25,164 nucleotides of DNA, from NCBI GenBank assembly GCA_049297855.1, contig JBAQVB010000009.1, positions 1 to 25,164 of the forward strand, in the 5' to 3' direction. Source of the stretch: CAXYVX01 sp049297855. GTDB lineage: Bacteria > Patescibacteriota > Saccharimonadia > Saccharimonadales > Saccharimonadaceae. The first letter of the stretch is position 1. Every line of letters begins with the position of its first letter. Under the pieces are notes generated by a model that was not told where the DNA came from, did no database searches, and saw only the letters and a program-made list of their open reading frames with translations. Shown one piece after another: positions 21,021 through 25,164 of this stretch. Both the position numbers and the translations under genes were made by a program.

Positions 21021-21026
21021 ATTATA
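21021..21026 (-). promoter_or_regulatory. -10 promoter, leaderless GTG start of recG
   Basis: TATAAT on the minus strand (plus-strand ATTATA 21021-21026) ends exactly 6 nt before GTG 21014 and 10 nt after the tyrS stop. There is no Shine-Dalgarno sequence for either the GTG or the downstream ATG. Confidence 0.6.
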
Positions 21027-21035
21027 GCGCACGAA

Positions 21036-22262
21036 TTAGCGTACTAGCACAAACTGGTTTTTGCCTTTTTTAATCAAGGTTTTTGGAGCCAAAGTAATAT
21101 CGGTCGTGACTTTTTGACCATTGACCGAAATAGCGTTTTGCGCGAGCAAGCGCGATGCTACGCCGCGACTCGTGACAACGCCGGATTCGAGCAACGTGTC
21201 AACGATTGTCAAATTAGCACGGTATTGAACAACGGGAATTTCGCTCGCTAAAACATCCAATTCCGCGTTGGGAGTGTCCGCGAAATGCGTCAAATCAGAC
21301 CGACGATCAAACAAAAGTTCCGAAACGTGCGCCACGTTATGCGCCACGTCGGCGCCGTGAATTAATGTCGTCACCGACAACGCCAAGGCTTTTTGAGCCG
21401 CACGAGCACCGGGATTGTCACTTAAATCACGCGCTAAATTATCAATCTCGTCGGGTTCCAACTCACTGTAGGTTTTCAGATAATCGACTACTGCATCATC
21501 CGGCACATTGAGCCAGAATTGGTAAAATTTGAACGGTGAAGTTTTTTGGTCGTCCAGCCAAATCGCGTTGCCCTCGCTCTTGCCGAACTTTTTGCCACTG
21601 ATTTTGTCGATGATGAGCGGGCATGACCAAACGTCGGCGCGGGCGTTGTCGAGCGTTCTAATTAAATGCATGCCACTGGTACAGTTGCCGAATTGGTCGG
21701 CGCCACAGAGCTGTAAATCGATGCCGCGCGTGCGAAATAAATGCAAAAAATCGTAGCCTTGCATCAACGAGTAGGAAAATTCCGCGTAAGACAGCCCGCT
21801 GCCATTCTGGCCGATACGATCTTTCACGAATTGTCGATCAAGCAATTGTGTCATCGAAAATTGTTTGCCTATGTCGCGTAAAAAGTCCAAATATTTGATG
21901 TCGCGGAACCAATCGTAGTTATTGACTAGGGCGACGTCGCGTCCCATAATGCGTTGAAATTGTTGCTGCAAGGCGGCCGCGTTGTGATCAACCTCTTCGG
22001 CGGATTTGAGTTGGCGCTCCTCATTTTCCTTGGGATCACCGATGCGACCAGTGGCGCCACCAACCAAAAGTGTCGGTTCGTAGCCGTGCTTTGAGAAGAT
22101 TTTACACATCATAATAGCGGCCAAATTGCCGATAGTTAGCGAATCTGCGCTGGGATCGGCGCCAAAGTAAAACTTGCGCGTTCGCACGTCCAAATCCGTA
22201 ATTTTATCAAATGTGTTTTGGGCGACAAAGCCCCGATATTGTAATTCCTCGCTAAGTTTCAT
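21036..22262 (-). CDS. tyrS: Tyrosyl-tRNA synthetase
   Basis: Class I synthetase charging tRNA-Tyr. In 408 residues it shows the HIGH-equivalent GADPSADSLTIGNL (first His replaced by Thr, last by Asn), the tyrosine-binding block 'SYSLMQGYDFLHLF' and 'LCGADQFGN', the KMSKS-equivalent GKKFGKSEGNAIWLD, an anticodon-binding helical domain, and a C-terminal S4 RNA-binding domain ('SRGVASRLLAQNAISVNGQK'). This is the bacterial TyrRS-Z-like architecture with KFGKS. The start is set by TGC-TAAGAT exactly 6 nt upstream. The gene is divergent from the penicillin-binding protein and co-directional with recG. Confidence 0.97.
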   Translation of the reverse strand: MKLSEELQYRGFVAQNTFDKITDLDVRTRKFYFGADPSADSLTIGNLAAIMMCKIFSKHGYEPTLLVGGATGRIGDPKENEERQLKSAEEVDHNAAALQQQFQRIMGRDVALVNNYDWFRDIKYLDFLRDIGKQFSMTQLLDRQFVKDRIGQNGSGLSYAEFSYSLMQGYDFLHLFRTRGIDLQLCGADQFGNCTSGMHLIRTLDNARADVWSCPLIIDKISGKKFGKSEGNAIWLDDQKTSPFKFYQFWLNVPDDAVVDYLKTYSELEPDEIDNLARDLSDNPGARAAQKALALSVTTLIHGADVAHNVAHVSELLFDRRSDLTHFADTPNAELDVLASEIPVVQYRANLTIVDTLLESGVVTSRGVASRLLAQNAISVNGQKVTTDITLAPKTLIKKGKNQFVLVR

Positions 22263-22268
22263 GCTTTC

Positions 22269-22277
22269 ATCTTAGCA
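22269..22277 (-). promoter_or_regulatory. Extended -10 promoter, leaderless start of tyrS
   Basis: TGC-TAAGAT on the minus strand (plus-strand ATCTTA 22269-22274) ends exactly 6 nt before ATG at 22262, with no ribosome-binding site. Confidence 0.58.
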
Positions 22278-22305
22278 TAAAAGCTCAATAAAACCGCGTG
22301 GCGAT

Positions 22306-22334
22306 TTGGTTTTTGTACGAAAATTTGCTAAACT
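22306..22334 (+). promoter_or_regulatory. Promoter of class A PBP gene
   Basis: TTGGTT at 22306-22311, a 17-nt spacer and TAAACT at 22329-22334 preceded by TGC. The ~36-nt leader holds AAGGCGAGGAA, somewhat far (14 nt or more) from ATG 22377. Confidence 0.5.
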
Positions 22335-22376
22335 GGTTATCGTAAAAACTTTAAGGCGAGGAAATTTTAGTTAGTA

Positions 22377-25085
22377 ATGGCGAGAAAATCTGACAAATCA
22401 CAATTTACGACCTATTCCAACTTGGCGCGCAGTGGTGGTCGTAGTCCGCGGGCTCTGAAAAAGGCTTCCAAAGCCCGCGCTAGAGCCGAATATTTGGCGA
22501 CTTTGCCGAAAAATCCGTTTCTGCGGTTTTGTGCGTATTTTGAACCCAAACGCATGTTTCGTTATTGGTTCTCACTGAACGGCCTGAAAATGCTCGGTAA
22601 AATTATTGGCATCACGCTGGTAGTTTTGGTTGTCGGCGTTGGTGGGATGATTTTATATTATCGCCAACAATTGAATTCGATTGATCTAGTGAATCTCGAG
22701 AAAAATGTTCAAACTACGGTCAGCGATTATTATGATCGCAATGGGCAATTGTTGTGGGAAGACACCGGCTCGGGAAATTACCGCTTGGTTGTGCCGTCGA
22801 ACCAGATTAATAAATACATGAAAGATGCGACAGTCGCGATTGAGGATAAAAATTTTTATCACGAAAACGGCGTCAGCGTGAGTGGCATATTTCGGGCTTT
22901 CTTTAATAATACCAGTGGTGGCGGTACGCAAGGTGCCTCAACATTGACGCAACAGCTGATCAAACAGGTTTATTTTGCCGACCAGGCCGGTGATCGTGGT
23001 ATCGGCGGTATTCCGCGTAAAATTAAGGAGGCAATCCTGTCGGTCGAAGCTGATCGTATGTATAGTAAGGATCAGATTTTGACGATGTATCTCAATGAGT
23101 CGCCCTATGGAGGGAGGCGTAACGGTGTAGAATCGGCCGCACAAACTTATTTTGGCATAGATGCGAGCCAGCTTAACTTATCGCAGGCGGCGCTACTCGC
23201 CTCAATCCCGCAATCGCCGACGACTTATAACCCGTATAATACGATCGGTAACAATGACCTGTTGGCGCGTCAACACACCGTGCTCGATCACATGGCCGAA
23301 CAAGGTTACATTACTGACCAGCAAGCGTCGGACGCTAAAAACGTGGCGATTTTGGATCAACTGAAGCCGGCCGATGCGGATGCGTCCAGCGCTAAAGCGC
23401 CCCATTTTATCCAAATGGTCAAACAGGAATTGATCGATCGATTGGGCTCCAAAGTGGTTGGTCAGGGCGGCCTCAAGATTACGACCACGCTAGATATTCG
23501 TGTGCAAAACGTGATTGAGGGCGAAATGAATCAACTATTTAACGGTAGATATGCCAGTTATCCTAAACAGTGGCGCACTGATAACGCATCAATGGTTATG
23601 GAAAATAATAATGCCCAAATCTTGGGTTTAGTCGGTAGTCGCGGTTACAATTATCCTAATTATGGGGCGGTTAATATGGCGACGTCATTTGTGCAGCCGG
23701 GCTCGTCGATTAAGCCACTGGTTTACGCGTCACTTATTAACAACCAAACTAATTCTAATGGCTCTTACGGTGCTGGCTCGATCATTCCTGATACGCCAAT
23801 TGCGCAGAGTGTTTATACTACGGGTGACGGTAAATCGGTGTCGAATGATGACGGGCGATTTCACGGCAATACGCCGCTCGCGGTAGCGCTCGGCAACTCG
23901 TATAACATACCGGCGATTAAAGCGATGAATATGAACGGCCCGCAGCTGGCGTCGGACGGTGTAGCGAATCCGCAGAACGTGGCCTATACCTGGAAAGATA
24001 TCCGCGACGCAGGGGACGCGGCTTATTGTACGGACGGTTCTGATAAAGGCGCCGGCTTGGCCTCTGCTATCGGTGGTTGTGGCGTCCAACAGGTTCAACA
24101 CGCGGCGGCCTTTGCGACACTAGCTAACAACGGCCAAGCTAATCCCGAGTCGACCATAATTAAGGTTGATAATTCGCAAAAACAGACAATTTATCAATGG
24201 AAAGCGGTTAATAAACAGGTCTTTGATCCACAGACAGCCTATATTATGAGCAACATTTTGTCGACGCCAGCCTATCGTCAAGCGACGTTCGGCCCTTGTC
24301 CTACCGGTGAATGCATTAATGGAGTCAAAACCGCCACGAAAACTGGTACGTCCAACATTGGTGATTCGTCTAAAGATATTTGGATGATGAGTTATACACC
24401 GACCGCGGTATTATCGATCTGGGCCGGTAATCATACGCCGACCGCCTTGCGCACCGGTATCGACGGTATTAGTTTGGGCTTTTTGATTAATGATATCAAC
24501 ACGCAAGTTTACCAAAAGATTTTCGAGCCGGACGGCACTTACAAAGCTAATCAGTGGTTCACGCAGCCGGCTGGTATTCAAAATATTGGCGGTTATCTAT
24601 ATCCGTCGTGGTACAGCAAAAACAAAGCGACGACCTCGACCGTGCCGATGATGTTTGATAAAGTCAGTAAAATGTTGTCAAATAAATGTACGCCGCAACA
24701 GGCGCAACAGCAATTATCTGTCACGCGCACTGTCGAGCCAACGGGTAAGGTAGTTTTAACGGCGTCCGATGGTTATAATGCTAATGCTTATGATAATGTG
24801 CACGTCTGCGGGGCACAGACGCCATTTTTTGACACAATTTCAGCTAGTAAAAACTCTGATGGAACTTATACTATCGCCGCGTCTTTTAGCCCGGGCGATG
24901 AGTCGCGACCAATTCAGAGCGTGGCCATTAATTATAATGGGCAGTCATATAACGCCGTTAATAATGGCACGTCGTGGACAGCGACTGTTAATAGCGATGC
25001 CGGTAACCACTCTGTCGGAGCTACTGCGGTTGATAATCAATATTATTCAACCGACAGTGGTAATCAGGAGGTGAACTTTCCATGA
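22377..25085 (+). CDS. Class A penicillin-binding protein (GT51 transglycosylase + transpeptidase)
   Basis: Bifunctional peptidoglycan synthase acting outside the membrane. The 902 residues comprise a basic cytoplasmic region (1-70), a transmembrane helix (~74-95), a GT51 glycosyltransferase domain with the catalytic E156-DKNFY-H and 'GASTLTQQLIKQVYF' followed by 'LYLNE'-type 'MYLNESPYGG', then a penicillin-binding transpeptidase domain with S443-S-I-K446 (active Ser443), S508-Y-N510 and K655-T-G657. After ~residue 760 comes a C-terminal extension: a Cys-containing linker and an Ig/fibronectin-like beta module (~810-900), which may bind wall or partner surfaces. All catalytic motifs are intact. 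Its UGA stop overlaps the ATG of the next gene by 4 nt. Confidence 0.96.
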   Translation: MARKSDKSQFTTYSNLARSGGRSPRALKKASKARARAEYLATLPKNPFLRFCAYFEPKRMFRYWFSLNGLKMLGKIIGITLVVLVVGVGGMILYYRQQLNSIDLVNLEKNVQTTVSDYYDRNGQLLWEDTGSGNYRLVVPSNQINKYMKDATVAIEDKNFYHENGVSVSGIFRAFFNNTSGGGTQGASTLTQQLIKQVYFADQAGDRGIGGIPRKIKEAILSVEADRMYSKDQILTMYLNESPYGGRRNGVESAAQTYFGIDASQLNLSQAALLASIPQSPTTYNPYNTIGNNDLLARQHTVLDHMAEQGYITDQQASDAKNVAILDQLKPADADASSAKAPHFIQMVKQELIDRLGSKVVGQGGLKITTTLDIRVQNVIEGEMNQLFNGRYASYPKQWRTDNASMVMENNNAQILGLVGSRGYNYPNYGAVNMATSFVQPGSSIKPLVYASLINNQTNSNGSYGAGSIIPDTPIAQSVYTTGDGKSVSNDDGRFHGNTPLAVALGNSYNIPAIKAMNMNGPQLASDGVANPQNVAYTWKDIRDAGDAAYCTDGSDKGAGLASAIGGCGVQQVQHAAAFATLANNGQANPESTIIKVDNSQKQTIYQWKAVNKQVFDPQTAYIMSNILSTPAYRQATFGPCPTGECINGVKTATKTGTSNIGDSSKDIWMMSYTPTAVLSIWAGNHTPTALRTGIDGISLGFLINDINTQVYQKIFEPDGTYKANQWFTQPAGIQNIGGYLYPSWYSKNKATTSTVPMMFDKVSKMLSNKCTPQQAQQQLSVTRTVEPTGKVVLTASDGYNANAYDNVHVCGAQTPFFDTISASKNSDGTYTIAASFSPGDESRPIQSVAINYNGQSYNAVNNGTSWTATVNSDAGNHSVGATAVDNQYYSTDSGNQEVNFP

Positions 25086-25164
25086 AAATTAAGGAGCTAA
25101 ATTTAAATGCGTTAAAGAAGTTTTTTCTTAAAAATCGGTTATCGGCCGGTCTTGGCCTTCTGAC
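25082..25164 (+). CDS. Start of gene downstream of PBP (partial)
   Basis: ATG 25082 overlaps the PBP stop (ATGA) and has an excellent AGGAGGTG (25066-25073) 8 nt upstream, inside the PBP coding region. The 27 visible residues (MKIKELNLNALKKFFLKNRL, then SAGLGLL) have a basic N-terminus and what looks like the beginning of a transmembrane helix or signal sequence. The product cannot be named. Linked translation suggests a wall- or membrane-related partner of the PBP. Confidence 0.75.
   Translation, partial: MKIKELNLNALKKFFLKNRLSAGLGLL

Noticed and set aside
1..25164. tRNA, rRNA, CRISPR array or insertion sequence.
   Set aside because: I saw no cloverleaf, rRNA segment, spacer-repeat series or transposase reading frame in any interval.

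Overview
The window looks like core chromosome of a Patescibacteria (CPR) bacterium, most likely of the Saccharibacteria (TM7) type. This is inferred from gene content and protein character, not from a database search. The supporting signs are very compact packing, a lamin-tail-domain surface protein next to recA, an editing-less prolyl-tRNA synthetase, a lysyl-tRNA synthetase with an atypical motif 3, RNase Y, a shortened TsaB, and a type IV pilin of the '...VLAIAGLIFLVVF...' kind. UGA ends several genes here (lamin-tail gene, recX, lysS, PBP), so the genetic code is the standard bacterial one rather than the UGA=Gly code of Gracilibacteria/SR1.

Layout. 1-4864: recombination and DNA-metabolism block on +: the 3' end of ruvA, recA, then a tight run of lamin-tail surface protein, RusA-like resolvase, recX and dut, joined by ATGA overlaps or a 3-nt gap. 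4918-6324: an inositol-monophosphatase-family enzyme convergent with a PRC-barrel protein. 6377-8012: tsaE and tsaB of the t6A tRNA-modification pathway, separated by a small accessory insert of two short ORFs and a strong terminator. 8119-10313: RNase Y, then a type IV pilin gene disrupted by a G10 tract and an in-frame UGA, with a repeat-rich leader. 10522-14034: proS, greA, lysS. 14097-16802: an M16 metallopeptidase on -, divergent from radA. 16803-18911: a PIN-TRAM gene on + flanked on both sides by related small minus-strand units. 18912-22262: recG and tyrS on -. 22377 to the end: a class A penicillin-binding protein and the start of a translationally linked gene.

Three things stand out. 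First, the two units flanking the PIN-TRAM gene share a promoter plus a structured leader of about 90-100 nt (paired segments change together) and a two-tier terminal hairpin, but carry different small ORFs. This is the best candidate for an undescribed element. Second, at least eight genes have a -10 box exactly 6 nt upstream of the start codon and no Shine-Dalgarno sequence, so they are probably transcribed as leaderless mRNAs; this also decides several start codons. Third, the pilin gene has the architecture of a slipped-strand contingency locus.

Functionally, most genes serve information processing: recombination and repair (RuvA, RecA, RecX, RusA-like, RadA, RecG), nucleotide-pool hygiene (Dut), tRNA charging and modification (ProS, LysS, TyrS, TsaE, TsaB), transcript fidelity and turnover (GreA, RNase Y) and cell-wall synthesis (PBP). 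The pilin and lamin-tail proteins are the visible surface components.
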